Shown here piece after piece: positions 1 through 12,485 of a DNA stretch of 64,000 nt; positions within the stretch are counted from its first letter, which is position 1, and the number at the start of each line of letters is the position of its first letter. The notes beneath the pieces are model-generated. The model did no database searches. It was not told the DNA's origin and was given only the letters and a program-made list of their open reading frames with translations. Made by a program: the position numbers and the translations under genes. Source of the DNA: Phocoena phocoena (lineage: Eukaryota; Chordata; Mammalia; Artiodactyla; Phocoenidae); NCBI RefSeq assembly GCF_963924675.1, contig NC_089222.1, positions 2,480,001-2,544,000 of the forward strand, in the 5' to 3' direction.

Positions 1-558
1 TCTGGTTTTCAAAGAACAAAACTTGAATATTGTTTTGCAGAATGCTGGGACCTATTTTAGCCTCAGTTGTTTGCAAATACTCCTGTCAAATTGTCAACCA
101 TATACTGGAGGTATTATTCGCTTCTTCTCATTGATGAATTCTGATATCAAGAAGTTGATGAGGGGGGTGTTATTTTTTGAGTGAGTTCCTCCAAACTTCA
201 CACAGATATCAGCAAAGGCGGTAGCATGAAACTCACCATCCCTGCTCCCATGTATAGGCAGGGGTGCAAAAACACAACCCATCTTCCAAGTAAATAGTAG
301 CAACGGCCTGAAAATGATCGAGATGGCAAACGTGACTCCAAAGAACGTCTCTTGTCTAACGCTATGGGTCACCATGGCTGTGCCTCTACATAAATGTAGC
401 CTTCTTTGGCTGTCATTTCCCTTTGCTGTCACTTTCCCTCCCCTACTCCTCTGCAACTTCTTTCTGTAACTACTCAAACTTTCAAATGGGAACATTGCAT
501 TTCCCACTTTGTATTTATGTTTCTGCATCTTGAAAAGTGAATACTGCTTTATATTTCT
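1..558. other. Unassigned sequence, no gene seen
   Basis: No repeat family that I recognise. A 144-codon open frame runs on the minus strand from 528 to 94, but it has no domain, signal peptide or composition that I can link to a known protein, and no convincing splice or promoter context. I treat it as a chance ORF. Confidence 0.5.
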
Positions 559-680
559 GAAAGAAAGAAAGAAAAAAAGAAAGAAAGAGAGAGAGAAAGA
601 AAGAAAGAAAGAAAAAAAAGAAGGAATGGAAGGAAGGAAGAAAGAAAGAGGGAGGGAGGGAGGAAGGAAGGGAGAAAAAG
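559..680. repeat. GA-rich microsatellite (GAAA/GGAA)n
   Basis: A purine-only tract of about 120 bases on the plus strand, moving from GAAA units through GA and GGAA to GGGA units. Its mixed units suggest an old, interrupted microsatellite. A purine strand this long can form triplex (H-DNA) and is probably length-polymorphic; both points are inference. Confidence 0.95.
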
Positions 681-695
681 TAGTTTCACTTGCAT

Positions 696-762
696 GATTT
701 TAAAGTATTTCTTTCCCAGAGGACTTTAAAGGATTTTAAAGTATTTCTTTCCCAGAGGACTT
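696..762. repeat. 36-bp tandem duplication, two copies
   Basis: A 31-base unit starting gattttaaag and ending cagaggactt occurs at 696-726 and again at 732-762 without mismatch, a period of 36. It lies just downstream of the purine microsatellite. Identical copies suggest a recent replication-slippage duplication. Confidence 0.95.
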
Positions 763-1473
763 ACTTCAAAAGAAAAAGAGAAAAAGAAGCTCCTCCCCAC
801 ACTGAAAACCTCCCCAAGAGAGAATACAATCAACCACATTTAGTTCCTTCAGGGGGGAGAACGATCAGGCAGTCATCAGGCAACTCTTGCTGGGAAAATC
901 TGGGACACGAGGGCCATTTCCACATATTTGTTAATTAAAAAATTAGAGTTTTATTTTACTGACTGTATAGAATGATTTATTTTCTTTTTCTGCATGTTGA
1001 ACATATGCTCTTGTACTGAATTTTTATGATGCAATGCTTTAGAAAAAGCATTAGTATAAAACTTCTTTTAAACACCTCCAACTCTAATCCCTAAATGCCA
1101 TTTCCCCTGTGAAGTAAGACTGTAAAGATATGTAATTTGGGTTGTACAGGGCCTACTGTTACTAGAGAAAACAGTGTAAGTCAACTTCTCATTTATTATG
1201 ACTTTTAATTCTGAACATTGACTCCAACTATGACTCATCATTCCCACGGGCTTTAAGACAAGAAAGTAAGAAAGCCAAGCAGAAGAATTTTATAATCAGT
1301 ATTTGGGCAATAGCGGATTTGGGGTCTACTAGGATTGGAGAAACCCCCAAAATCTTCTCTGCCCCCCTTTGTGAGAGATAATACATTGTCCTTTTGTCTA
1401 AGCCAGTTTCAGTATGGGACTCCTGTTACTTGTAGCTAATAGTATCCAAATATATAATATAGTGTTCTTAATT
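763..1473. other. Unassigned sequence
   Basis: About 700 bases of AT-rich DNA. I see no ORF of note, no identifiable repeat and no RNA gene. Confidence 0.5.
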
Positions 1474-1489
1474 AAAAGCAAGAGTCCAG

Positions 1490-1700
1490 GGCTTCCCTGG
1501 TGGCGCAGTGGTTGAGAGTCTGCCTGCTGATGCAGGGAATGCGGGTTCGTGCCCCGGTCTGGGAGGATCCCACATGCCGCGGAGCGGCTGGGCCCGTGAG
1601 CCATGGCTGCTGAACCTGCGCGTCCAGAGCCTGCGCTCCACAACGGGAGAGGCCACAACAGTGAGAGGCCCGCATACCGCAAAAAAAAAAAAAAAAAAAA
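1490..1700 (+). mobile_element. CHR-type SINE (short poly(A) form)
   Basis: A tRNA-derived SINE starting gggcttccctgg. The internal RNA polymerase III promoter is readable: A box tggcgcagtgg at 1501-1511 and B box ggttcgtgcc at 1544-1553. The body ends ccgc followed by about 20 A. A perfect 16-bp target-site duplication (aaaagcaagagtccag) flanks it at 1474-1489 and 1700-1715. The long clean A tail and perfect duplication indicate a young insertion. Such elements move using L1 machinery; this one encodes no protein. Confidence 0.97.
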
Positions 1701-1715
1701 AAAGCAAGAGTCCAG

Positions 1716-2139
1716 CTCTGGATCACTTAACCAGAAGAAAATATATTAGACAGATCCCTGAGGGATCACAGAACTGATTAGAGTCTGAGAGATCAGATTT
1801 GGAAATTAACACAAACCTGGGCCATTATAGAGGGCCATGATTTAGGAACCCATAAGAGTGTCACCAGTGTTACAGTCTTAATTAAACAGCTCCCTCCTCA
1901 TTCTTGTGTTCTTTACTCAAGATTTAATATCTTGTTGGCCATGCTTCGATCACATCTACTCTTGGGGTCTGCAGACAGCAGGAAGGAATGGAAAGATTAA
2001 CTCCCTTCATTTTCATACTAGGACATGAGCAGCCTCACTCCAAGAAGATGTAAGACAGGTAAATCCCCAAAGGAACTGGAATATTAATAGAAATGAGGGT
2101 GGACTCCGGGCAAATTACAATGACAAATAATTTAGCCAG
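1716..2139. other. Unassigned sequence
   Basis: No gene or recognisable repeat between the SINE and the following MIR. Confidence 0.5.
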
Positions 2140-2310
2140 AGAACATGGGCTTTGAAGTTAGACGGACTCCATTTATGAAGTGTGTGACCTTGAGCAAATT
2201 ACTTCTTCCTTTCAAATATCAGTTTTTCAATCCGTAAGATGAGTATGATGATGGAAATAACACCTGCTCTGTAGAATTCTTCCAAAGATCAAATACAATA
2301 ATGTGTACCA
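2140..2310 (+). mobile_element. MIR SINE relic
   Basis: Shows the MIR core order: a tgtgtgaccttgagcaaatta block near 2180, the cagtttttcaatccgtaaga block near 2220 and an AT-rich 3' part with aaatacaataatgtg. MIR is an ancient mammalian tRNA-derived SINE. Heavily diverged and inactive. Confidence 0.85.
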
Positions 2311-2879
2311 AAATCTTTAACACAGAAACCACAACAAAGGAGCTGTGGACCATCAATACCAGCTGCAGCACGGTTCTCAGTATTTCCAGATGAGACGGGA
2401 GCCAACCTGCTTTCTTGAGTGATCATTAACTTACAGGGTGTCCCATATTTTTCCTTTACTTGTGATCCCCTAGTGGGATTAACTGTTGAATCACCCTCTT
2501 TGTCCTTTACTCTGTCCATATCAGTACTCTCTTCCCAGTCAGCACTGACTAGGGAGGAGTGGGGTCCTAGGAAGTGACAGAGCCATGAAATGAAAGGAAC
2601 CTGGATCACTGTATGAAGCGATGCCTCTCTCAATCACAGATGTCTGCACTGAGCTGTAACGTTTAAGCCACTATACACTTTGGGGGTTATTTCTCATTGC
2701 TTCCTCCTGTGCCCCAACTAATACATAAGCTCTATATAAGTATTTGTTGAATATATGAATTATTTCCCCTAGTTTGTTTTTTCTATGCATGGTTCTTGTA
2801 TTCTTGCAAGAGTGTTATAACTGAGGGTGTTATAAAGGTATGTTTATACAACACATAGTTTTCTATACTGCTTTCCTTC
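2311..2879. other. Mostly unassigned; possible old repeat tail
   Basis: The stretch 2655-2732 (gtttaagccac, tttgggggttatt, aactaatacata) resembles the 3' ends of old LTR-type interspersed repeats in mammals, but I cannot name the family. The rest shows nothing identifiable. Confidence 0.35.
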
Positions 2880-3080
2880 TGATATTTACAGTACTTTTTC
2901 CATGTTTCCATATTCTTGTGAACAGAATTTAATGATCATCAAAACTTCTAAGTGGATATTCCATAACTTAATAACTTACTTATTGGTAGAAATTTACATT
3001 TTTGTTCATCTTTCACTCTTTTAATTTAATCCTGTAATGAATAACTTCACAATTGAAAATGCATCTGAACGTTATCTATT
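2880..3080 (-). mobile_element. Probable ancient L1 3' region relic
   Basis: Phrases resembling the minus strand of old L1 tails occur in order: ggatattccataac, cttattggtagaaattt, and taatgaataacttcac. The match is weak and rests on word order only. Confidence 0.4.
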
Positions 3081-5034
3081 TTCGAATAATATTCAGAGGG
3101 CTGTACTTCTTTTAACATGCAATCCTGTTTTGCTCAAAGTCTGTGAAAATGTTTAAGATAAACTTCTTCCAAGTCATGAGATAAACTTAGGTTTCATTCA
3201 AGACCAGTAACAGTTAGACTAAGCCTAGTGTGCCTCGTATGCTTTTTCTCCTCTCTCCTGAAGGATGAAACAGCAGCATTCACCTCTGCTAAGGTGTTTG
3301 GTGTGCTTATATTTAAGGCCTGAATTGTTTCTTATTATTTTCAGAAGACAGACAGCAGCTGGCTCCCAGTTGAGGTTCCAGCAGTAACCAACTCATCAAT
3401 CTTAAGGGATTGATCCTGACATTAACTAACTTAATAGCAGAGTTAATCTTTTATATCTCAAATGTAACAAAAACAAAGCAAAAAAACTAAAATTGTGTCA
3501 CGATAACTGATTTTTGAAAACCACTACCACCACCACAAAAACCTGCCAGCTGAGTCCTGGGATTCATTGTGTTACAAGAAACATGTTATGTTCATGGCAA
3601 GTAGTTGATAAACTAAGCAAAGCCTCTTCCGTAACATTTTAGAGCTGTGTTTCTTTTGCTTTAGACCCTTAAATTTGGATATTTATTGATACAAAGGGAA
3701 AGAGCTGAAAGAATTATGCAGAACTTTGGGTCTCAGACCCCTCATACTCATGGTCCTTAAGCTTCCAAGGTGTGTTGTAAAAACACACTTAAAGTTTCTC
3801 ATGAGTTAGCAAAATTAAAAAACTGAAGTGGAAGAAGAAAACAGATTCTGAAAATGGAATCAGGAAGATAGTCTTGAGAGGGCTGGCTTTACATCCCCAA
3901 GATCCTATCTTAGATGAATGGAAAATATGTCTATCTCTATTCATTGGAGCAGAAAAAGGAGAAGACTCAAAATCATGCTGGAAAAAAAGGAGAACCTTGT
4001 ATGGTAGTTTTTCTTCTCCTTGCCTCTGAATTTGCAGCTCCTGATTTTTTGCTAGAAATTTTCTTAGCAGGTTTGCAACCATGACCAGTGTGTTTTGGGT
4101 ATATTAGAAAGTGGTTTTAGTATCATCCTTGAGCAATCTGCTGATTCCGAAGGTGGAGAGAGAGCATTGGTCAAGTGACGGGCTGGACCAACCCAGACCA
4201 CCTCTAATGTAATGCTGTCAGATGCACTCACACTCATCAATCATGGGACTTGTCAACCAAACTTAGTTAACTTAGTCTGACAATCAAGAGTGACACTCAG
4301 CTGCAGGGACAACTTTGCTCAATGTACACAATCTCCCTTCATCAGTACACAAACCATGCAAAAACGTAATTGACCACTAAGCAAAACTGTATCTAGAGAC
4401 CCTGCCACAGACATTTCATGCTGCTGAGGCTTTCTGGACTCACCAGATGGACCATGAAGCATTACCATGAGAACTGCGAATCCACTTATTAAACATCTGA
4501 TGAACACTCTATGATGTTACAGCCATTATATTTCCATCTTACCTATTCTGCAGCATCTGGGACTTCCCAGTGTTACAACACGCTCATTCCATAATTGTGG
4601 AGAATCCAGCAGGTTGAGGTGAGCATTATCTCACCCTGTGAAAAAGGCACTGAGATGTCTCAATAGTTTGTTTCCAACTAGTGAAGCAGAGTAAGCAGAG
4701 AGTTTCAGACGACTTTTATTGATGTCATCGGAGGATGGGACATCTGGGCACATTCTTTCTTCCCCCAAAAGGTTACTTCCGACACGAGAGGCCCTCAAAC
4801 GGATAGTGTCTCAAAGTCTCTGATAATCGTTACTTACAAATAATACAAATGAACTAAACCAAAGCAAATGGTAGACTCATTTCCTCTTTTCCGTATATGT
4901 CACCGTCAATCTTCTTCCTCTTTGTGGCTTAACTTATCCTCTGAAGAATTTTTTTATGTGGTATGAGAGGTAGTAACTAGTTAATTGGGAAATTGAAACA
5001 AGCAGAGAACTCATTAAAAATCAGTCATTTGGTG
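3081..5034. other. Unassigned sequence
   Basis: Nearly 2 kb without a supported gene or repeat. A minus-strand ORF at 4082-3789 (97 codons) has no recognisable features. Confidence 0.5.
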
Positions 5035-5405
5035 AATGGATAAAGGAGAGGTGGTATAGTATATATAATGGAATATTACTCAGCCAGAAAAAAGAATGAA
5101 ATGCCATTTGCAGGAACATGGGTGGGATGGACCTAGAGATGATCATACTAAGTGAAGTAAGTCAGACAGAGAAAGACAAATATCATATGATGTCACTTAT
5201 AGGAGGAATCTAAAAAAAAACAAAAGACACAAAATGAACTTATCTACAAAACAGAAAGACTCACAGACTTAGAGAATGAACTTTTGGTTACCACGGGGGA
5301 AAGGGTTGGGGGGAGGGATAGATTGGGAGTTTGGGATTGACATGTACACACTGCTATATTTAAAATAGGTAACCAACAAGGACCTGCTGTAAAAAAAACA
5401 AACAC
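5035..5405 (+). mobile_element. Old L1 3' end fragment
   Basis: Begins in the last part of ORF2 (gaatggataaag, aatggaatattactcagcc) and runs through the 3'UTR (gactcacagacttagagaatgaac, then a G-rich block near 5300). It ends in an A-rich stretch rather than the usual terminal 3'UTR sequence, so it is truncated at both ends. Belongs to an older lineage than the L1 copies at 47 and 56 kb. Confidence 0.85.
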
Positions 5406-5589
5406 ACAGACAGAATCATTCATCTGGGACGGTCTTGGTGAGGTGATAACTTATGAGTTGATTCTACACGATGAGAAGGAGCCAGCTACGTGTCTGGAAT
5501 ATTCAGCAACCAATTGTAAGGCATGAGCTTAGAGGGCTGAACACACAGGAAGACGGCTTCTGTAGCTGGAGTGTGGTAAGCAAGGGGAG

Positions 5590-6835
5590 AGCTGTGGGGG
5601 AGTGGAGGGTGGTCTGGGCCATGCAGGATGTGATCGGGAGCTCAGCTTTTGTTCCAAGCGCAACTGGCAGCTCACCTGGAGCATTTTAAGTGGGAGAGTG
5701 ATGTGACCTACTTGACATTTTCAAAGATCACTGCAGAGTAAAGAATTCGTTGTGGAGAGACAAGAGCAGTCCTAGGGAAGTCAGTCAGGAGGCTATTGTA
5801 GGAGCTGAGGGGAGAGCAAATGGTGGCTTGGAACAGAGTGATAGCTGTGGAAATGGAGGGAAGTGAATGAATTTCAGATATGCTTTGGAGGTAGAGGAAA
5901 AAGGAACTGTTTAGGATTGGTTACGTGTATGAAAGAAAGTGAGTAATAAGGAATGACTCCTAGGCTTTGGCTGTAGAATGTAAGTGGTTGGTGGTACTCT
6001 ACACTGAGACGGGGGGGCCAAAGGGATGAAAGGAGAAGAGAGATTCCATCGAGAGTTCTGACTTAGCCATGTTAATTTTCAAGGGCTTTTTGTAAAGAAG
6101 GGCAGGCAAGGGGTAGTTGGTCTATGAATCTGGAACTCAAGATGGAAGTCAGGCCAGATGTATAGCTTATATTTATAAATTTAAAGCCATGAGACTTGAT
6201 GAGGTCACCTAAGAACAGAGACAGAAAAGAATAAAGGACCTATAACTGCAATGGAACCGTCTAGAAGAAAAGAATGAAAGGAAATACAGATAGAAAAGGA
6301 CACTGAATATGGAAGCCAGAGGAGTAGAAAAATAACCAAGTGTATGGTGTCCCGTAAACCAGGGGAACAAGGTGTTTCGGGAAGGCAGGTGGAGACAAAA
6401 TCCACTGAATGTTTGCAAGAGATCAGGACTGCAAGTAATCACCGCTTCTGGCAATCTAGAGGTCATCCATGACCTACACAAAAGCTGCTTCGGAGAACTG
6501 GTCTACTGAAGTGAGTTGAGGAAGCCGGAGGGCGGTGAGAGGAAAAGAAACTGATGGTGGTATTAACTCAACACGTTTATCTGTGAAAGAGAGCACGAAA
6601 TGGCTGCAGTAGGTTAGGGGAGGATCATGGTCTACAGGTGTCTTTGTTGCTGCTATTCTTTGTATATCTAGAGCAAGAATCCAGTAGAGCAGGACACACT
6701 TGTTGTGAACGGACCGGAGGGCAGAGATGAGGAAATGACTACTTAAGAATGGGAGAGAGATGGAATCCAGAGCCCAGTGAATCTGCCCTTTGAGCGGATC
6801 AGGGATGTTGATCTTCTCTAACAGAAAGAGGAGAA
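5590..6835 (-). mobile_element. L2 (CR1-like) LINE relic, reverse-transcriptase region
   Basis: On the minus strand this matches, piecewise, the L2 reverse-transcriptase reading frame. Conceptual translation of about 6405-6290 resembles the family segment LRDTIHLVIFLLLWLPYSVSF. On the plus strand the blocks ggaggctattgtaggagc, gactcctaggctttggct, tttaaagccatgagacttgatg and gatggaatccagagcc sit in the expected order from 3' to 5' of the element. Many stops and small indels break the frame, so this is an ancient, dead copy. L2 was active before the placental radiation, which makes over 1.2 kb of recognisable body a fairly long survivor. The family assignment is from memory and was not computed. 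Confidence 0.75.
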
Positions 6836-9384
6836 CTCGGGATCACAGGCCTTGATTGGAGAAAGACCCGCCGTTACCCAGAGTGACTCCGCCTCCACTG
6901 TGCGGGCTCAGAGACTCCCCAGTGCTGGGACTCAGAGGCTCAGCTCCGTCCCCAGCAAGACCTGACTTTCATGCCCCATTTCCAATCGCTGCCATCCTTT
7001 TCCCTCCCCAAGTTTCCATGTTCTTTCTACTCCAATTTCCCATCACTTTAAAAAGTGTAATTCAATGCTCCCTTCTTCAAGAAGCTCTTTCAGCCTACAT
7101 GAACTTCTCCTTTCTCTGAGTTCTAAGAGTTCCATGCCATCCTCATTTGGCATTTTATTATGTACTATTTGGGTCTCTAAATATTTCTTACTTTAGGTCT
7201 TGTTTGCAAGATAGGATCAGAGGTCCATGAGACAGTAAAGATGTTTTTTAACAGCTGGTCTTTTGTGGTGCCTAAAGGCCAGGAAGGATACTGTCTTATC
7301 TCAGAAACTACCTGATTGCTTGTGGATTGTTGCACAGGTAGAACAGAAGAGACCAGGACAGGAATGACAGAATAAATAGTCTTTCCGGTGAATATCCACC
7401 ATTACTACACAGTTAACCCCAAACTCTTAGTTAATTTAGGGCAAATTAAGCTCTGCTGGGGCGTATGGTATAAGCAACAGGGTGCCCAAAACATTGCCAC
7501 TGCTAGCTCTTTGAATATATCTGGCCAAGACCAATTGTGCCAGAACCCCTGAGATGAGACTTCATTCTAAAATCAAAAGTCATGGTATTTCTCACATTTA
7601 TTGAGGAAAGATTATAACACTCATCATTGAAGGGCATGATTATTTACTTAATTTTTGCAGTAGGATATATCATCCTTATTCAACCCATATCATAGACAGG
7701 ATAAACTAGTACAAACCTGCCCACATTTCACAATTACGTATTTTCATTGAAGGGTTCTGTGTTGAACAAAAAAGAACGTGAATATATGTCATTGTCATTT
7801 CAATGAACGAAATAGAATGTATTTTCTCAGGATCCTCAACTCTATTGCTATTAAATTATGAATGTTCTCTTAAATCATTTGTGTCTGCATGAGGTTGGGA
7901 TGTGCTGAAACTACAGCTCATACATTCTTCTCCACTCCCTGTGTTGTCTCTAAACTATCCTTCATGACTGGCGATTTTCTAGTTAGATTTAAAGCATGTC
8001 AATTTCACTTAGCTCTATAAGAGCGCTAGGAAATCAGCTGTGTACTCATTTGGTGATGGCTTCAGGCCCCCTCGGCCAGCGGACATCTCAGTAAGGACAG
8101 AGTGCTCAGGAAAGGTGTAGGGGCTTGACTTTCATTAGCCAGCTCTAAATCCATTATCCCCAAAACAGACAAAAAAACAACAGTGCGAAATAAGCAAAGT
8201 TGGTTTATCAATGAATTAATAGCTGGATTACATTTTGTTAATTATAATATAAAATGCCTGCCAGAGTTCTAATCCCTGATCCCTTCTCCACACACCCACC
8301 ACTTGCTCTTTGGATTCTTAAAGTTGTTCATGCTTAAAGATCAAACTCTCCAAGCGAAGGCTGCCAACCAATACACACTAGATGCTTTTGGCCCGTCTAC
8401 AGGATGGATTGGAACAAGAAAATGGTAGGAAGGGCTGGCAATGAGGACAGAGTGCTATGGCAGTAATTTAGAAGTCCTTAACTCTAGTACAGAAAAGGGA
8501 AAGGTTATCACACGGACCATTCTGTAGAACAGAAAGGTAAGAGGGGAAATGCGATTGTTCCTGGTAGTCATTAGTAGTGTATAACTAAACGATTTTCATC
8601 ACCAAGGGGTATTACTTCATATGAAAGAAATACGATAGTTTTTAAAATCCTGCTAAAGAAGGGTTATTTCATGCTCTTGAAAGTATCTTAGTTGAAAATG
8701 TCTTCTTGGTTTTCTTACATTAACCTTGACCTTTCCCTGACCTTTCCTCCGACTCCCTCATCACACTCCCTACCCAGTCCCTCTCAAATCAGCTGGGAAA
8801 AAGAAAAATCAGAATTTCCTCTTCAAGGAAATCTATTCCATAGAAGAAATGATAAAATTGTGTGCCATTTGGAGTTTACAACTAATTATTTTACTCTCTG
8901 AAAACAGATTGGAGCTGTCCAAAGAGTTTATCTAGGAAAGAAATGTTCCCGTTCTTTGCATTTTTTTAGTTGTGAATATGAGAGAGGTTACTTTTAATGT
9001 GTTTGAAAGCAGTTGTTTCACCAAAGATGAAGGAGCACACTTCTAAATCGGGTTAGGATCACTGTGTCTTCTATCTGCTCTAATTCCTTGAGGAAAAACA
9101 ATTTCCAATTAACACTGGAAATCTTGACAGACAGAAAAGAAACATTCTTTCCCATGGTAAGCAATGCTGTTCCTTGGCTTCTCCAATGCTGTTCCTTGAC
9201 CTGATGTGCCTTTTCTGCCTGGCCCATTTTTCTGTGTGGCTTTAGTTGATCTACCCTGTTGGGTCAGGCTTCCTGGGAATCCTCTCCAGACCCACTCATG
9301 CAGAGTTAATGACCTGTCTTTGGGGCTATTGATGGACTTGGTACTGCCCTTACCATCTGCAGGGACATGATTACCTTGCTGCCC
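6836..9384. other. Unassigned sequence
   Basis: About 2.5 kb with no supported gene. The part near 7070-7220 could be another degraded LINE tail but I cannot assign it. A short direct duplication of caatgctgttccttg lies at 9162-9176 and 9184-9198. Confidence 0.45.
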
Positions 9385-9478
9385 CATATGAGCACTGAGA
9401 GAACAGGGACTGTCCTTGTTTTATCTTCATATTCTCATTGCACACAGCAGGTGCTTAATAAATGCCTGATGAATGAAT
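9385..9478 (+). mobile_element. L2 3' end
   Basis: Contains the typical terminal order: cagggactgtcc, then gcacacagcaggtgcttaat, and aaatgcctgatgaatgaatga, which is the L2 3' terminus with short terminal repeats. Confidence 0.8.
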
Positions 9479-9486
9479 GATTCCCC

Positions 9487-9640
9487 ATTCCGTTACGTAC
9501 TAGCTTTGTGATCCTGGGTGAGTTATGTAATCTCCTGATGCCTCAATTCCCTCCTATGTGGCTGATAATATAGACCTTATTGGATTGTGGACAGGATTTA
9601 AAAATTAAATGCTTATTGGTAATCCTGGCCCGTGGAAGAA
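9487..9640 (+). mobile_element. MIR SINE relic
   Basis: Core words gtactagctttgtgatcctg, gagttatgtaatctcc and tgcctcaattccctcc follow the MIR order on the plus strand, directly after the L2 end. Ancient and inactive. Confidence 0.8.
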
Positions 9641-12269
9641 GTGTGCCTAGATGATGGTGGTTACCTACCCCCAAACCATCATTCTTGCTAATAAATGCTA
9701 GATGTTACACCAGTATGTGATAACAAGTGTTTAGAGAAGGTGTGCCCATCCTTCACACCCAGATGGGGGACTCTTGACAATGACAGGTTTAGGAGGGGGC
9801 TGAAGACTCAGTCCCAGTTCACAAAGCTCTGGGGGTTTCTTGGATTCTCCTCTTCAATAAAAGTCAGTCTCAGGAGGAAAAAGACTGTCCCCTCTTGTCT
9901 TCCATGGACATTGTTTTATGAGCTGTGGCCTCTATCTTGCTACCATGACAGGAAAGCTAAGAGAGTTACAGAGAAGCCAACTCAAGGAACCTGACATCTT
10001 TGAGCTGTTGTATTAACAAACCCTGAAACCACGTCCGTGTAGACATTTTAGTATGTGAGGAAATTAAATGTCCTTATTGTTAAGCCACTTTACTTGACTA
10101 TTCTGTACTTGAAAGGGGGGAAATTCCTAAATAACAGGACTCTAGCAAACGCTAGCTATTTATTACTAGTAGTAGTAGTGCTAGTATTCACCATCTCAGC
10201 CGGTACTACTGCTCTCTCAACAGTCTCAGTTTCCACAAGGAAGTAGGCTCTTGCTGGAAATCATCTCATATTTTCCCTGGTGTTACTTGCAAAATAGGAA
10301 TTCCATAAGCCAGGATTGTTTTGTCGATTAAGAAAACAGGTTAAGAAAAGTGCCAGGTATCTACTTCCCCCACTCACTTCCTTACTAGCTCTCTACAACC
10401 CCATGGAAACACAATGCAAACAATGGTCAGTCTGACTTGTAAAATCTTTCAACGTGTAATGAATCTGTTGGGACATGGTAGAAAACTATGCGGTTGTGCC
10501 CTGTGTCAAACCCAGCTCAGAGAAGCTGGTTCTGAGTGAACTCAGTCAACAAACTCTTCATGCCCTTCTTCACCTGTGCCACATCTCACCAACTTACATC
10601 CCCTTGTAAAGAGTAGATTCAGGATAGAGGCAGCTGGGGTGGGTTGATGCTGCCTGTTGAGAGAATGTCTTCAAACTGTCATATTCTTCTTCAGACGTAT
10701 TGGCATCTCCTGTTTCTGTAACACTCCAAATATGTTGTCAAAGTTTCAGATGCTCCAGCCACTCACTCCTAGACTTTTAGGTACCCGCTATGTTATGCTG
10801 AGTCTACTATCTTTCCTACAAACACCCACCACAGTGCACCAAAGAGGTCCTGATCTTTATCATGATGGAACAAAAAAATGAAGACTTGGGGGGGTGAGAG
10901 GGGGATGGTGTCATCCAACACATACCTACCCCATAGATGAGTCAGATCCCAGCAGAAAACAAATGGCACGCCCGGAACTGGACATGAAATGGGATACTTC
11001 GTGGAGGGTTTATAAGAGGCTATGACAAAGGTGTAAGGGCAGGGTAATACCGAGGGATAATACGGTACCTGGGAGCAGGGGCAGCCAAGTCATGACCACC
11101 CTGAGGACAGAAAGAAGGAAATGGGGGACAGTTAAATGCTGCAGAGAAAGATGCCCTTGGAGTGACCTTCAGTTGATGGACACAACAAGTCCCAGGCAAG
11201 TTTTCCTGGAAAGATTTAATACCCGGGCCTCACTCTCCTTTTCTCTGACTTTGGGTTGAGTCTCCCCACTGATTAAATCCAATCAGATCCCAGAGAGTAT
11301 GGGAACACTGTGATGAATCCCAGACATACCAACCTGTGGGACAGAAAAGGGGGGGAAAGAGAGGCTAATAGATCTTGAGAGAGACATATCCCACGTCCAC
11401 AGGAGGACCCTGTGAGAAGAAATGTACTGGGTCAGAGCTGGTTAACTTTCTGAAAAGTATGTTTCATTGTGCACATCCTGGTAGGGTCTCCTGGGAAATG
11501 AGAGAAAAGGGGAAAGCAGGATCAAAACCCTTCCACCTTTCACCTATTGTTGCTTGAATTTCAGGTCTCCATATTTCCAGCCAATGATTAGGCCTCTAAA
11601 CATTGACAGAAATTTGGATTTGGGTGAGAGATTCTGAGAAAGACACAATTGCAGGCAGGAAAAGTGGAGGAAAATGAGAAGCCAATTTCTCTCCCTCTGT
11701 GGCAGTTGCAGTACCTTTTCTTTCTTTTTTTTTCTTTTTTGGGCTGCTTGAAAAAGATGTCCCTAGATCTAAGCCATGGAAACATTTTAAAGCACTCTGT
11801 CTTAAATTATCCTCAGCTGGATACTGGCTTGGCTGTTCACAAAGAAATGCACGCCACTTTATAGAAAATCCACATCTATGCATGTGAAGAGGGCATTATT
11901 CATTTCTCCCTGTGTATGTTTATCTACCCATCTACATGTGTAGAAACTCCTTACCAAACAAAGTTCTTAGTTTTTCCCAATGCAAGCCATAGTGTATAAA
12001 TGGGCTTTAGTACATAAATTGTTCAAATGTATTTTGTATGTTCTTAATTAATTTTTACTTGTCAAGCAAAAACTGATTTTCTTCCCAAAATAAATGGAGA
12101 CGTGACATAAACGGCTAAGTCCCTCCCAGGAACAACTCCAGTCATCCTCATATCAACAAACATCCCACTTGGGGGCACAGCTCCTTCCAGGACATCTGCC
12201 CAGGCTTTTGAATATATAACCATGTGTTCTGGAGATTTCACGGAAATTATGTAGTGTTACATAAATAGT
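9641..12269. other. Unassigned sequence
   Basis: No convincing gene or repeat. Contains a short pyrimidine tract at 11715-11740 and several short ORFs with no recognisable content. Confidence 0.5.
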
Positions 12270-12485
12270 GCGGAGCTGTACTGATCATGTAATTCTGAAA
12301 CTTCTTTTTGCCCTTCAGTGACGTATATTGGAGGTATGGTGACGTTACACGCTCCTTTTAGTAGTAACGTGAATTTACTACAGTCTATACGTTCACCTAC
12401 TGATGGGTATTTAATGTAATCTGGGGAAGGAAACATAAACAATGCCGCAGTGAACATTCTTCGACAAGTCTTCTTGAGTACTGTG
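12270..12485 (-). mobile_element. Ancient L1 3' region relic
   Basis: On the plus strand, ctacagtctatacgttcacc, tactgatgggtatttaa and aacaatgccgcagtgaacatt follow the order seen in minus-strand old L1 tails. Strongly diverged. Confidence 0.55.

Noticed and set aside
94..528. 144-codon minus-strand ORF
   Set aside because: No recognisable domain, no splice or promoter context; a length like this is plausible by chance in 64 kb read in six frames.
1490..1700. tRNA-like A and B boxes suggesting a tRNA gene
   Set aside because: They belong to the tRNA-derived head of a SINE, with target-site duplications and an A tail; the same applies to the other nine SINE copies.
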